A DNA stretch of 64,000 bases from Fibrobacter succinogenes (GCA_902800345.1 CADCDO010000020.1:1-64000), one strand, 5' to 3'; shown: positions 35,192 to 43,630, counted from the first letter of the stretch. Program-made: numbers and translations. Notes: generated by a model from the sequence alone, not told the origin.

Positions 35192-36432
35192 CTTGTGAAT
35201 TTTTCCAGCGTGATGCCAGGATAATAGTGCGTTAGAATTTGTATGTAGCTTTGCCCTGCTTGTGCGCGAGCTCGGGCCCCCATTTGGCATAGCCCGACTC
35301 CGTGGCCGAAGCCTTTGCCTTTGAAAATCCATTTGTCGCCGCTTTGACTGATGCGGAAAAAGCAGGAAGGGAGGATTGTTCCGCCGCGTTTGAACAGCCA
35401 ACGAATTTTATCTGCTTTACACGTGAACGTTCCGTTGTTTGTAACAATTTCGAGCGTATGAATGCGGCCGCTCTTGAGCGTGTCTAGAATGTGCATCGCC
35501 TTGACGCTCGAAAAACTGGGTACGTTTGCCTTGGCTTCCTTGGCGTTTATCTGGAATAAATCGCGGAGTTCGTCTTCGTCAAATTCGCGGACCCATTCGG
35601 TATAGTTTGATTCTTTGCACCAGGGCGTTCCATCGGGGCGGAGGTCTGGCTTGCTCTTGAGATAAGGATGGTCGGGACGGCCCCATGTGGCAACGCCTTC
35701 GGTTTGCCCGCCGCAAGTCGAGTGGTAATAGGCCGTGATGAATTCGCCATTGTAGGTCATCACGACGCCTTCGGTTTCGCGGACGGCCCTGTCCGTAACG
35801 TCGGAGGCACTTTGCAATCCCTTGTAGACCTGATCGCGAGTGTCGGCGTAAATGTCAAAACCGTGTGAATGGCGACTCCCGAAATGCTTGTACGCATATG
35901 TACGTGCGGCAACGGCCTGGGCCTTGAGAGCTTCGAATTTCGATTCGTCGAGTCTGCCTATTTCGTAAGGGACTACGCCACGCAAGTAATTTTCTATGTC
36001 GATGACGTTAATCGCATTTAGCTTGTTCCCGCTGGCGCTGATGACAAATTCACCTTCGTAGCAGGCTTTGTTGAGAGACGCTTTGTCTGTAGCGATGGCT
36101 ATACATCCGTCAATCGTTTTGAAAACGCGTCGGTCTGCGGTTTGCTGGCGTTTGCCTTTTGTCTTGATTTTTAGTTTTCCACGCGATGCGGTAATGTGCA
36201 TCTCTTCGTTTTTTTGACGAACGAAAATGTTCGGAACGCCAATAAATACGCCCACTTGGATGGGACGATCGAGATCGTGGGAAATCTTTTGGGGGACAAT
36301 AGCCTGCTCGGATACGTTGCTTGCCTCAATAGGGCTGTAATCGTCTTCTTCGGCCGCAAAAGATGGGGTCGGGAAGGCGAGTGTCGCCAGTGATAAAATG
36401 GCGAATGCGGAAAGTATCTGGAGCAGGCGCAT
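35188..36432 (-). CDS. SpoIID/LytB-domain protein, 414 aa
   Basis: SpoIID family; characterised members are lytic transglycosylases acting on peptidoglycan lacking stem peptides. A signal peptide (MRLLQILSAFAILSLATLAFPTPSFA) is followed by a beta-rich region, then the domain from about 145: NYLRGVVPYEIGRLDESKFEALKAQAVAARTYA, with the conserved Glu after PY, then AYYHSTCGGQTEG, and a closing GHGVGLCQMGARARAQAG. It lies in a compact cluster yajC-def-spoIID-mtaB with four- to six-base spacing or overlaps. A role in cell-wall remodelling or division is inferred from the family. Confidence 0.88.
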   Translation of the reverse strand: MRLLQILSAFAILSLATLAFPTPSFAAEEDDYSPIEASNVSEQAIVPQKISHDLDRPIQVGVFIGVPNIFVRQKNEEMHITASRGKLKIKTKGKRQQTADRRVFKTIDGCIAIATDKASLNKACYEGEFVISASGNKLNAINVIDIENYLRGVVPYEIGRLDESKFEALKAQAVAARTYAYKHFGSRHSHGFDIYADTRDQVYKGLQSASDVTDRAVRETEGVVMTYNGEFITAYYHSTCGGQTEGVATWGRPDHPYLKSKPDLRPDGTPWCKESNYTEWVREFDEDELRDLFQINAKEAKANVPSFSSVKAMHILDTLKSGRIHTLEIVTNNGTFTCKADKIRWLFKRGGTILPSCFFRISQSGDKWIFKGKGFGHGVGLCQMGARARAQAGQSYIQILTHYYPGITLEKFTR

Positions 36433-36437
36433 GAACC

Positions 36438-36977
36438 CTATTTTTTCTTGAGTTTCGCTTGAGTGTCTTTTGCCATCTTGCGGAGCTTGGACTGGTTCAG
36501 CGTGCGGTCCGATGTCGAAATTTTATCGACAAAGAGGTCGCCGTTCAGATGGTCGCACTCGTGCTGGATGCAACGGGCGAACAGACCTTCGCAGTTGTGG
36601 ATTTCCTGCGCTTCTCCGTTGATGTCGAAAAATCGCACTGCCACTTTGTCGGGGCGGACGACGTTGCAGAAAATATCCGGTAGCGAGAGGCAACCTTCTT
36701 CGTAATCGGTGGGCTTTGCATCCGGTTCGGCTTCCCATTCCGGGTTGAACATGATGTGCGGGCGCGGTTCTTCTTCGTCCGGGATAGCGGTGTCTATGAC
36801 CACGAGCCTGATGTTCTTGCCAATTTGCGGAGCGGCAAGTCCGCAGCCCGGAGCGTCGTACATGGTTTCGAGCATGTCTCTAGCCAGTTGGCGGAGTTCC
36901 GGCGTAATTTCGGTAATGGGTTCGCACTTTTTGCGAAGGACCGGGTCACCGTAAATTTTGATGGGGAGAATGGCCAT
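36438..36977 (-). CDS. def: Peptide deformylase, 179 aa
   Basis: Removes the formyl group from the first methionine of new proteins. All three motifs are present: GCGLAAPQIG (motif 1, about residues 44-53), EEGCLSLP (motif 2, metal-binding Cys) and QHECDHLNGDLF (motif 3, HExxH with two metal-binding His and the catalytic Glu). Length is standard. It ends 5 bases before the SpoIID start and begins two bases after the YajC stop, so transcription is shared. The C-terminus has a basic tail (KLRKMAKDTQAKLKKK). Confidence 0.96.
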   Translation of the reverse strand: MAILPIKIYGDPVLRKKCEPITEITPELRQLARDMLETMYDAPGCGLAAPQIGKNIRLVVIDTAIPDEEEPRPHIMFNPEWEAEPDAKPTDYEEGCLSLPDIFCNVVRPDKVAVRFFDINGEAQEIHNCEGLFARCIQHECDHLNGDLFVDKISTSDRTLNQSKLRKMAKDTQAKLKKK

Positions 36978-36979
36978 GA

Positions 36980-37342
36980 TTACTTCTTTTCTTCGACCTT
37001 GGCGGACGTGTCGTTGTTGATGACGCGGAGAATGGCAGCCTTTTCGAATTCGATGGTGGAGGTGCCGGTGCGGAGCGTGATGATGTTTTCTTCCATGTTG
37101 GCGATGGTGCCGATGATGCCTGCGGCGGTCATGACCTTGTCACCCTTCTTGAGCTGCTTGCGCATTTCGTCCATCTGCTTCATTTCCTTCTGCTTCGGGC
37201 GGATGAAGAAAAGCCACATCACGACGAAGAGAAGAATGAGCGGGAGGAAGCTAGCGAGAGCACCCGGCTGTTCCGGCTGGGCGGCATCCTGTGCAAAAGC
37301 GGCGATGGAGGAAAGAGTCACGATAAGTGCAGAGAGTTTCAT
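36980..37342 (-). CDS. yajC: YajC, Sec translocase accessory subunit, 120 aa
   Basis: Small inner-membrane protein associated with SecDF. It has a cleavable-looking N-terminus (MKLSALIVTLSSIAAFAQ), which is unusual for YajC, then a membrane segment (LASFLPLILLFVVMWLFFI) followed by RPKQKEMKQMDEM and the beta-rich domain with LKKGDKVMTAAGIIGTIANM and IEFEKAAILRVI, all typical. It is the first gene of the yajC-def-spoIID-mtaB cluster. SecD and SecF genes are not in the window. Confidence 0.92.
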   Translation of the reverse strand: MKLSALIVTLSSIAAFAQDAAQPEQPGALASFLPLILLFVVMWLFFIRPKQKEMKQMDEMRKQLKKGDKVMTAAGIIGTIANMEENIITLRTGTSTIEFEKAAILRVINNDTSAKVEEKK

Positions 37343-37722
37343 AATAAACCTTTTTGGGGGTGAATGTGTTACGCTTAAAATATAGAAAAAAGGTTAGGTA
37401 TGAGCACGCTCGTGAACTCGCTTTGGGGTCGCTTTGCTCTGGGCCCGCTTTGCTCTGAACTTTGCCATAGCTCATACCCCATGGTTCGACACGCTCATCA
37501 ACCTTAGCCGAGCCCATACCCCATACCTTCACTGGATTCTTCACTCCACTTCGTTCCGTTCAGAATGACGTTTAAAGCGTTGAACGCTCGTGGTCGCGGC
37601 CCTCTTCCTACTGTCTACTTCCTACTGCCTACTAACCACTAACCACCAACCACTAACCACTAACCACTAACCACTAACCACTAACCACTAACCACCAACC
37701 ACTAACCACCAACCACTAACCA
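37343..37722. repeat. Intergenic repeats upstream of yajC
   Basis: Between yajC and the cNMP-fold genes. It contains ACTCGCTTTGGGGTCGC/CCGCTTTGCTCTG units, CCCATACCTTCACTGGATTCTTCACTCC ... CAGAATGACGTTT (37520-37572) and the start of the heptamer array at 37600. The yajC promoter should lie in the first 40 bases, which are AT-rich (37370-37395). Confidence 0.6.
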
Positions 37723-37741
37723 CTAACCACTAACCACTAAC
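37600..37741. repeat. CCACTAA heptamer array
   Basis: After CTACTTCCTACTGCCTACTAA units, about 16 tandem heptamers of CCACTAA with CCACCAA variants run to 37741. Seven is not a multiple of three, so TAA recurs in all three forward frames and, as TTAGTGG, TAG recurs in all three reverse frames. The last 19 bases form the C-terminus and stop of the neighbouring minus-strand gene. Confidence 0.9.
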
Positions 37742-38664
37742 TTCTTGTCCAGCTGCGGGTAGATGCGGTTGAGTTCGAGCAAATTCAGAAGCCTGTCGAA
37801 GTCACCGGAAAACTTTTCGATGAATTCCAGTCCGGGGAGGGCGTTGATTTTTGTGGATGTCTTGGGGGAGGCTTGAAGAAGCCTTTTTTGCAGGAGAGTT
37901 TCAAGACTCCGCAAGGTAAGCGTCATTCCGTGCATGGAAAGCTTTGTCTGGACGGCAAGATCGGTCGTTGTCACGGCGATATGTCCGCTCGGCTGGAGTT
38001 CTCCTTTTTCTCTTGCGGTCTTGATGAATGCGGTGAGTATAGCCTGTTCGGTGAGCGATAGAATGTAGTGCGAAGAATTCTTGTAAATAGCCCGGAGCCG
38101 GAGCGTATCGTAAAGTAACTTGATGAGCGTCTCGTTTTCGATGGTGAGCGATTCGGCCTGCAAGCGGATGAGCCTAAAGTCCTGCAAGATGAGCAGTTGC
38201 TTGTATGTCTCCAGTGAGGACAAATTCGAGAAATTTTTGAGTTCGTTCTTGATGGTATTAAGTTTTATTAATTTATCGTCAGACTTGGCGAGGATGAACA
38301 AAAGTGACGGAAATGTTGTGATGAATTCACTCTTGCGCTTGTTTTCTTTGGCGATGTGGTTGCGCTGCGTCAAAAACGAAAGGACGGATTTCATCCAAAT
38401 GGGCTGTTCCGCCATCGTTTCCTGGAATAACGTTTGCGGAATGACTTCGATTTCGCAGTCTTCTTCGGCGCGTACCGTGTATTCCTGAGGTTCCCCTTCG
38501 ACAAGGCTGAGTTCGCCGAACGTGGAGCCCGGCCCAAGATTCCTCGTCTGGATCTCGTTCTGCTCGTCCTTGAATGTGGCGACGAGTGTTCCCTTCTTGA
38601 CGATGTAGAACGAGTGGGTGTTGTCTCCCTGCATGCAAAGATTTTTTCCGGCAGCAATATTCAT
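37723..38664 (-). CDS. cNMP-binding-fold protein, second of pair, 313 aa
   Basis: N-terminal cyclic-nucleotide-binding-like domain (about 1-110): GKNLCMQGDNTHSFYIVKKGTLVATF, LGPGSTFGELSLVEGEPQEYTVRA. The phosphate-binding cassette keeps FGE, but the usual Arg after the loop is Gln (GEPQEYTVRA), so classical cAMP binding is doubtful. The remaining 200 residues are helical with a possible winged-helix segment (about 225-275: SGHIAVTTTDLAVQTKLSMHGMTLTLRSLETLLQKRLL), which would make it a Crp-like regulator. The start overlaps the stop of the upstream paralogue (TGATG). The last five residues (LVVSG) and the stop are encoded by the heptamer repeat. Confidence 0.72.
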   Translation of the reverse strand: MNIAAGKNLCMQGDNTHSFYIVKKGTLVATFKDEQNEIQTRNLGPGSTFGELSLVEGEPQEYTVRAEEDCEIEVIPQTLFQETMAEQPIWMKSVLSFLTQRNHIAKENKRKSEFITTFPSLLFILAKSDDKLIKLNTIKNELKNFSNLSSLETYKQLLILQDFRLIRLQAESLTIENETLIKLLYDTLRLRAIYKNSSHYILSLTEQAILTAFIKTAREKGELQPSGHIAVTTTDLAVQTKLSMHGMTLTLRSLETLLQKRLLQASPKTSTKINALPGLEFIEKFSGDFDRLLNLLELNRIYPQLDKKLVVSG

Positions 38665-39569
38665 CAGACCGTCCCCTTGATGTTTTGTTCGTACTTCAAA
38701 GCGGCTTCAAAATAGTTTATCTTTTCTAGATCAAGAGAGAGAAGGTGATTTCCCCTTTCGACAAACCACTCGAATTGCAGTATCTGGAGCCAGTCCGCGA
38801 CACTAATTTCGAAATTGCGTTCCTTGAAAAAGGCCATCCAGGCTGTTGCATCCTTGGAGGTTCCGTTTTCAAGAGTCGAAAGCAACACGAGAATTCTTTT
38901 CTGCTGGAGCGTGAGATTGAACGGATGCCAGGGCTTGTTTGAATCTTTCGCCTTCTGGTAGTCGGAGAATATTTGGAGAATTTCGGGATTGGGGATGGTG
39001 AGGCAGGAGTTGTCGCCGCAGAATACAACCAGTTTGCGGCGTACTAGAGTCTTCAAGGCTTCTGATGCCGTTGGCAGGGGAGTCTTGGTCAACCACGAAA
39101 ATTCCTGAAGCAGCGCTTTTGTCTGTAGATATTCGTCCTTTTTGTAGAACTTGCAGAACGAGGCGAGACTGGCGAGGGGATTGTTCGTCTTTGCGGAACG
39201 GATGGATTCGTTTATTTTGCGAGTCCGTGTCGAAATCGCCTTGATGACGGCAAGAAGCCAGACGGGGAGGCTCTTGAGTTCCGATTCCATGCATTCGTCG
39301 TTGATGACGGTGATGACGGAATCGACTGTCGCCTGGTATATGTAGCGGATGCTTTCGCGTTCAAGCAGGGCACCTACACCGACGAGATTTCCTGGTCGAA
39401 TTCTGAAAATAACCTTGTTGTTGGACTTCGGGTCGAGTGCGACAAGCTCACCCTCGTTCAAGAGGATGATTTTTTTGTCTTTGTCCTCGGGAGAGGATAC
39501 AACAAAACCCGCCTTCACGCGAAGTTGCGTGGGCGGGATAATTGTTTTTCGGGAATCCCGCGTAACCAT
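38664..39569 (-). CDS. cNMP-binding-fold-like protein, first of pair, 301 aa
   Basis: Diverged relative of the downstream 313-aa protein. The N-terminal region (about 15-120: RVKAGFVVSSPEDKDKKIILLNEGELVALD, FRIRPGNLVGVGALLERESIRY) keeps the beta-roll pattern but has lost FGE and the Arg of the binding cassette. The helical C-terminal part includes a possible winged-helix (SWLTKTPLPTASEALKTLVRRKLVVF). It begins 29 bases after rplS and overlaps the next gene by one base, so both are probably the distal part of the rimM-trmD-rplS transcript. A heterodimeric regulator is possible but inferred. No signal peptide. Confidence 0.65.
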   Translation of the reverse strand: MVTRDSRKTIIPPTQLRVKAGFVVSSPEDKDKKIILLNEGELVALDPKSNNKVIFRIRPGNLVGVGALLERESIRYIYQATVDSVITVINDECMESELKSLPVWLLAVIKAISTRTRKINESIRSAKTNNPLASLASFCKFYKKDEYLQTKALLQEFSWLTKTPLPTASEALKTLVRRKLVVFCGDNSCLTIPNPEILQIFSDYQKAKDSNKPWHPFNLTLQQKRILVLLSTLENGTSKDATAWMAFFKERNFEISVADWLQILQFEWFVERGNHLLSLDLEKINYFEAALKYEQNIKGTV

Positions 39570-39598
39570 CGGGAATTACCGCCTTGAAGTCCGGCCGA

Positions 39599-39946
39599 TT
39601 AAGCCTGACGTTCTTCGATACGTGCAGCCTTACCGCGGAGGTCGCGCATGTAGTAAATGCGAGCCTGGTGAACCTTGCCGGAGCGTTCGACAACGATGGA
39701 GTCGATGCGCGGGGAGTTGACTGGGAAGATACGTTCGACAGCGACAGAGCCGGACATCTTGCGGACAGTGATGGACTTGCCGATGCCGGAGTTCTTCTGC
39801 TGAATAACGACGCCCTTGAACGGCTGGATACGTTCCTTGGTACCTTCGATAACCTTAACGTTAACGGTAACGGTATCGCCAGCGCGGAATGCCGGAAGGT
39901 CGGTCTTCAAATTTTCATTCTGGATTGCTTCAATGTTCAGGGACAT
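39599..39946 (-). CDS. rplS: 50S ribosomal protein L19, 115 aa
   Basis: Large-subunit protein at the subunit interface. Characteristic [59 protein letters not shown] and [13 protein letters not shown]. The ATG at 39946 follows CGAGGTACACAT; a longer frame starting ten codons upstream lacks a site. It is downstream of trmD in the conserved rpsP-rimM-trmD-rplS order. Confidence 0.97.
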   Translation of the reverse strand: MSLNIEAIQNENLKTDLPAFRAGDTVTVNVKVIEGTKERIQPFKGVVIQQKNSGIGKSITVRKMSGSVAVERIFPVNSPRIDSIVVERSGKVHQARIYYMRDLRGKAARIEERQA

Positions 39947-39962
39947 AATGTGTACCTCGTTA

Positions 39963-40667
39963 TTATTTGTCGCCAAATGTAGTATTTATTTCAAGATTTT
40001 TAAAGATGTCGGGACGTCTTTCTTTCGTTCTTTTTAACGATTCTTGGCGTCTCCACTCTGAAATGTTCTTGTGATGACCGGAAAGTAGCACTTCGGGCAC
40101 CTTTTTCCCTTCGAATTCTTCGGGTCGGGTATAGACTGGCCAGCCCAAAACGCCCTGTGCAAAGGAGTCGGTTTCGCCGGATTCCTTGTGACCCAGAGCG
40201 CCGTCCAGCAGCCGCACAACGGCGTCCGTGACGAGCATTGCCGGAAGTTCGCCTCCGCTCACGACAAAGTCGCCGATGGAAATTTCCATGTCGACCTCGG
40301 TCTCACGGATTCGGTCATCGATTCCCTTGTAATGTCCGCAGACAAGTACAAGGTGGTTTTCTTGTGAAAGTTCTTTCGCTATCTTGTGCGTGAACGGGAC
40401 GCCGTCAGCCGTGAGGTAGATGACCTTGCCGCCGTCTTCCTTGACTCCCGTGCTGCGAATCGCCTTGGCGAGCGGTTCGGGACGGAGGACCATACCCGGT
40501 TCGCCACCGTAAGGGACGTCATCGACTTGCCCGTAATCGTTGATGGCAAAATCCCGCAGATAGACTGTGTTGAACTCGAACAAGCCTTTTGCCTGGGCGC
40601 GGCCCATGATTGAACTCTTCATCGGCGCGAACATTTCGGGGAAGATGGTGATGCAGTCGATCTTCAT
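39963..40667 (-). CDS. trmD: tRNA (guanine37-N1)-methyltransferase, 234 aa
   Basis: SPOUT methyltransferase that makes m1G37 and so prevents frameshifting. Marks: [14 protein letters not shown] at the start, [42 protein letters not shown] (knot region), [19 protein letters not shown] and the C-terminal [24 protein letters not shown]. The ATG at 40667 follows GGAGGAACG and overlaps the rimM stop as ATGA. Length is normal. Confidence 0.97.
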   Translation of the reverse strand: MKIDCITIFPEMFAPMKSSIMGRAQAKGLFEFNTVYLRDFAINDYGQVDDVPYGGEPGMVLRPEPLAKAIRSTGVKEDGGKVIYLTADGVPFTHKIAKELSQENHLVLVCGHYKGIDDRIRETEVDMEISIGDFVVSGGELPAMLVTDAVVRLLDGALGHKESGETDSFAQGVLGWPVYTRPEEFEGKKVPEVLLSGHHKNISEWRRQESLKRTKERRPDIFKNLEINTTFGDK

Positions 40668-41221
40668 CGTTCCTCCGGGCAAACGGATTTCAGATAGTCG
40701 CTGTCACAAACAATGAACTTTTCTTCGTCGTTGATTTCCTTGACGCAGTCGTCAATCCAGGGGGCGAGGACGGACTTGCTGCTGAATTCGGATTGCACCG
40801 CAAGGTCGAACTTGATGAGGAACGCATCGACCGTCATCAGTTCTTGCACTTCGAGGACTTCTCCGACGTCGCGACCGTCTTCGGTGTGGACGCGGAAACC
40901 TTCCAAATCGTCAAGATAGTATTCGCCTTCGGGGAGCGGTAGACGTTCCGATTCGGGAATCATGACGTCCCCATTGACTAGCGGAGCCAGCGATTCCGGG
41001 GTGTCGAAACCCTTGAATTTCAAAAGCCAGAGGTTGTTCGCCTGCTTGGCGTCTTCGAGGGTGAGTTCCAAAATCTCGCCGTTCTTCTTTTGAACACGCA
41101 CGTCCTTGAGGCTGTTGCAGCGCGTCAAGTCGTGGGTCAGGGGCATCGCTTTGATGTACCCTTTGACGCCATGCGCACGCATGAGCTGGCAGACGGAGAT
41201 GTATTCTTGAGAATCGGGCAT
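40664..41221 (-). CDS. rimM: 16S rRNA processing protein RimM, 185 aa
   Basis: Ribosome maturation factor for the 30S head, binding S19. It has the N-terminal RimM beta-barrel (VCQLMRAHGVKGYIKAMPLTHD, LWLLKFKGFDTPESLAPLVNGDVMIPESE) and the C-terminal PRC-barrel (LPEGEYYLDDLEGFRVHTEDGRDVGEVLEV, ending APWIDDCVKEIND). It lies between rpsP and trmD, separated from rpsP by 124 bases that hold a terminator-like hairpin and intergenic repeat units. Confidence 0.95.
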   Translation of the reverse strand: MPDSQEYISVCQLMRAHGVKGYIKAMPLTHDLTRCNSLKDVRVQKKNGEILELTLEDAKQANNLWLLKFKGFDTPESLAPLVNGDVMIPESERLPLPEGEYYLDDLEGFRVHTEDGRDVGEVLEVQELMTVDAFLIKFDLAVQSEFSSKSVLAPWIDDCVKEINDEEKFIVCDSDYLKSVCPEER

Positions 41222-41299
41222 GTTAATTCGGAATTAGGTGTTCGGAATTAGGAATTTGGAGCTTGGACGAGAGGGGAAGTTGTTGCTTGTTGCTAAAGA

Positions 41300-41334
41300 A
41301 AAAAGTCCCGTGCATGCGGCACGAGACTCTTTGT
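41300..41334 (-). terminator. Terminator between rpsP and rimM
   Basis: On the minus strand AGTCTCGTGC and GCACGGGACT pair with one mismatch around a CGCAT-type loop, then six T. It follows the rpsP stop directly, so it probably cuts or reduces read-through into rimM. Confidence 0.8.
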
Positions 41335-41345
41335 TAAAGGCGTGA

Positions 41346-41756
41346 TTAAGCCTGGGCGTCTGCGGCCGGAGCTTCAGCAGCTTCCTTGGCAGCCTTTTCA
41401 GCTTCAAGACGAGCCTGAGCCTTCGGGCTCAACTTTCTCTTCTTGGACTTGATTTCACGAGCGACCGGAGCCTTGCCTTCGATGGAGCGGTTGGCCTTGA
41501 GTTCGTTGAACAAGTCGGAGATGCCGACCTTCTTGAGGAGGGACTTGACGGTGTCAGACGGCTGAGCACCGACGGAGAGCCACTTGAGGACCTTTTCCTG
41601 TTCGAAGCGGATTTCCGGCTGCTTGAGGTTCGGGTTGAAGAAGCCGACCTGTTCGATAAAGCTATCGTCGCGAGCCTTGCGGTTGTCGATGACGACGACG
41701 CGGTAAATTGGGTTGTGACGCTTGCCGAAGCGGGCGAGACGGATAACAGTTGCCAT
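41346..41756 (-). CDS. rpsP: 30S ribosomal protein S16, 136 aa
   Basis: Small-subunit protein. Core marks: VIRLARFGKRHNPIYRVVVIDNRKARDDSFIEQVGFFNP, VLKWLSVGAQPSDTVKSLLKK. The core is about 80 residues; here it is followed by a basic stretch (REIKSKKRKLSPKAQ) and an alanine/glutamate tail (EKAAKEAAEAPAADAQA), an extension seen in some lineages. Tail function is unknown. It heads the rimM-trmD-rplS series. AAAGAGGT lies ahead of the ATG. Confidence 0.97.
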   Translation of the reverse strand: MATVIRLARFGKRHNPIYRVVVIDNRKARDDSFIEQVGFFNPNLKQPEIRFEQEKVLKWLSVGAQPSDTVKSLLKKVGISDLFNELKANRSIEGKAPVAREIKSKKRKLSPKAQARLEAEKAAKEAAEAPAADAQA

Positions 41757-41929
41757 TTTATACCTCTTTATGGGGTTTCCCGAAATTTCGGGGTTTTTGT
41801 TCTTTTGAAGCCAAATATAGTAAACTTGCTTTTGTGTGTAAAGGACGGCAATGAAAAAAAATCCGTCATTTACTTATAAAGTAATTTAATTGACGGCGAA
41901 AAATTGTTGTTTTGAAGAAAAAAATATGA

Positions 41930-41966
41930 AAAAACGCCCAAATTTGAATAAAAAGGGCGTTTTGTG
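41930..41966 (-). terminator. Bidirectional-looking terminator
   Basis: AAAACGCCC and GGGCGTTTT arms with a 15-base AT-rich loop. On the minus strand it ends in a T run, after the lipoprotein gene at 42006. Confidence 0.8.
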
Positions 41967-42005
41967 TAATTGTATTATTCTGACAATAGTGGCAGGGCTA
42001 TCATT

Positions 42006-42746
42006 TTATTTTTCGTCTTCAGACACCCAAATTGGCTCGATTTGCGGGCGAATCCGGCATCTTTCGACTGTTTTAGTGGCAAAATTTGTCCAGCTCGGGT
42101 CTATGTAATTGTAGAAGTAATGGGTTCTGTAATATCTCCTTGAATCTTCTGTCGGGGCGTCTTCTGATGGAATCGGCTCTATTTTTATATCGCAAGCGAT
42201 TTTGTTTTCTTCGTCTTCCGTGATGTCACCGCCTTCGGCTTTGCAAAATTCCTTGAATTGCGATTTGGATTGAGCGTGCATTTCGGTGTTGAAAAGCGGG
42301 TTTGTCCATGTTTTCGTGATGATGTTGCTGTGTAAATGGACTCCGTATGAAATGGTGTCCGTCTCGGTTTCGCACATGATTACATTGACACTGCCTCCAT
42401 AGGCGTTTGCTACGGTTCCGTTTTCTAACTGGATTCGCGCCGGCAAGCACCAGAAGGGGTCGTCTGGGTTTTCTGGATAGCACCAGTTATCCACAGTGAT
42501 GCCGTTACTTATCGGATTGCCGTTCAGCCAGCTTTCGAGAGTCTCTTCGGTTTCGGCGGAAACGGCAATTACTGGTGGTGTATATGTCGAGTCTTTGGAC
42601 TCAAGGCGAATCTGTTTGCTGGAATCTTCCTGGCCGATGGCGGCTGATGCTTCCGGTGCGGTCGATGGACTTGACGAGCACGCTGCGAGCATGAGTGCTG
42701 CTGCTCCAACGATTGTTCCTGTGATTGATTTGGTGATGTTTTTCAT
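42006..42746 (-). CDS. Lipoprotein, 246 aa, paralogue of its neighbour
   Basis: Function unknown. The ATG at 42746 follows GGAGGAG; the N-terminus MKNITKSITGTIVGAAALMLAAC ends in a lipobox, followed by a Ser/Ala linker. Cysteine-rich mature part (WCYPENPDDPFWCLPARI, FKEFCKAEGGDI, ENKIACDI, VERCR). The arrangement (QFKEFCKAEGG ... C ... YIDPSWTNFATKTVERCR) parallels the neighbour at 42923 (KDFETDCILENG ... C ... YTDPTWEKYGKQIIKVCR), so the two are distant paralogues. It is in line with the TIGR02147 gene upstream, but a 176-base gap may hold its own promoter. Confidence 0.7.
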   Translation of the reverse strand: MKNITKSITGTIVGAAALMLAACSSSPSTAPEASAAIGQEDSSKQIRLESKDSTYTPPVIAVSAETEETLESWLNGNPISNGITVDNWCYPENPDDPFWCLPARIQLENGTVANAYGGSVNVIMCETETDTISYGVHLHSNIITKTWTNPLFNTEMHAQSKSQFKEFCKAEGGDITEDEENKIACDIKIEPIPSEDAPTEDSRRYYRTHYFYNYIDPSWTNFATKTVERCRIRPQIEPIWVSEDEK

Positions 42747-42922
42747 GGTCTCCTCCATTTGATAGGTTTGAATTTAAAAAAGGTTGTTCTCCACAATACG
42801 TCCTGACTGTAACGCCTTGACGCATGTATGGTTGTGTAGATTTTTCTATGAATAGCTGGACTCGGTCATGGGTGTGCGAGCACCCCCGCGAACGCTCGCC
42901 CTCCGCATTTGTCGTCTAATAT

Positions 42923-43630
42923 CTAGCCTTCTCTACAGACTTTTATAATTTGCTTTCCGTATTTTTCCCAGGTTGGATCGGTATATTGTATGGCGTTCTT
43001 CTCGACTAGGTTTTCCTTGGTCGGAACGAACTTGCAACTGAAGCTTCGTTGCCCTTCTGTGACGCCTTCTGTTTCCGTAATGAAAGTCCCGTTTTCAAGA
43101 ATACAGTCGGTCTCGAAATCCTTTGCGATTGATGTTGCTGTGGTGTCTGGAATCGTGAATGTTTTTTGTATAAGCGAACTTGAAACTTTGACCATGTAAG
43201 CGAACCATGTTTCTTCTGTTTGGCAACTGAGCGAAGAGAAATAATCGATATCCAATTGACGCAATAATCCATGTTCGGTCTTTATTCCGGAATACAAACT
43301 TGTATGTTGTGCGGACGTGTCTGGATTAATGACAAAATCGTGTAAGGGCGTGTTGCCCGGAGTGGAAATGTTCGCTTTCGAATCTACAATAAATGTTTTT
43401 TCGCCTTGAAACCAGATGGCCGATGCGCTGTCGATAGCGGCGTCAATTTTTGCCGTGACGGAGTTCGCCTGTTCGTCCGTACCTGCAGTGTTGTCGTTTC
43501 CGCAGGCTGTTAAAGTGGAACCGATGATTAGCGGAAGCGCGATTGTTGACAAACTTGCGATGAATGCTGCGATTTGCAAACTTATCCTCAAAAATGTCGA
43601 TGTGGAGAAAAATGCTTTTCTGAAATTCAT
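42923..43630 (-). CDS. Lipoprotein, 235 aa, paralogue of its neighbour
   Basis: Function unknown. The hydrophobic N-terminus is long (STFLRISLQIAAFIASLSTIALPLIIGSTLTAC) and ends in a lipobox-like LTAC, so it should be lipid-anchored. The mature region shares the C-terminal pattern FETDCILENGTF ... FSCKF ... YTDPTWEKYGKQIIKVCR with the downstream lipoprotein. Its ATG lies 11 bases after the stop of the TIGR02147 gene (AGGAGAATT ahead), indicating an operon. The pairing suggests the regulator-like protein controls or works with this lipoprotein, which is inference. Confidence 0.7.
   Translation of the reverse strand: MNFRKAFFSTSTFLRISLQIAAFIASLSTIALPLIIGSTLTACGNDNTAGTDEQANSVTAKIDAAIDSASAIWFQGEKTFIVDSKANISTPGNTPLHDFVINPDTSAQHTSLYSGIKTEHGLLRQLDIDYFSSLSCQTEETWFAYMVKVSSSLIQKTFTIPDTTATSIAKDFETDCILENGTFITETEGVTEGQRSFSCKFVPTKENLVEKNAIQYTDPTWEKYGKQIIKVCREG

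Noticed and set aside
37600..37741. Possible CRISPR array
   Set aside because: The unit is a seven-base tandem repeat without spacers, and no cas genes are present.
41890..42108. 72-codon frame between rpsP and the lipoprotein
   Set aside because: It overlaps the lipoprotein 3' end and a terminator hairpin, with no start signal.
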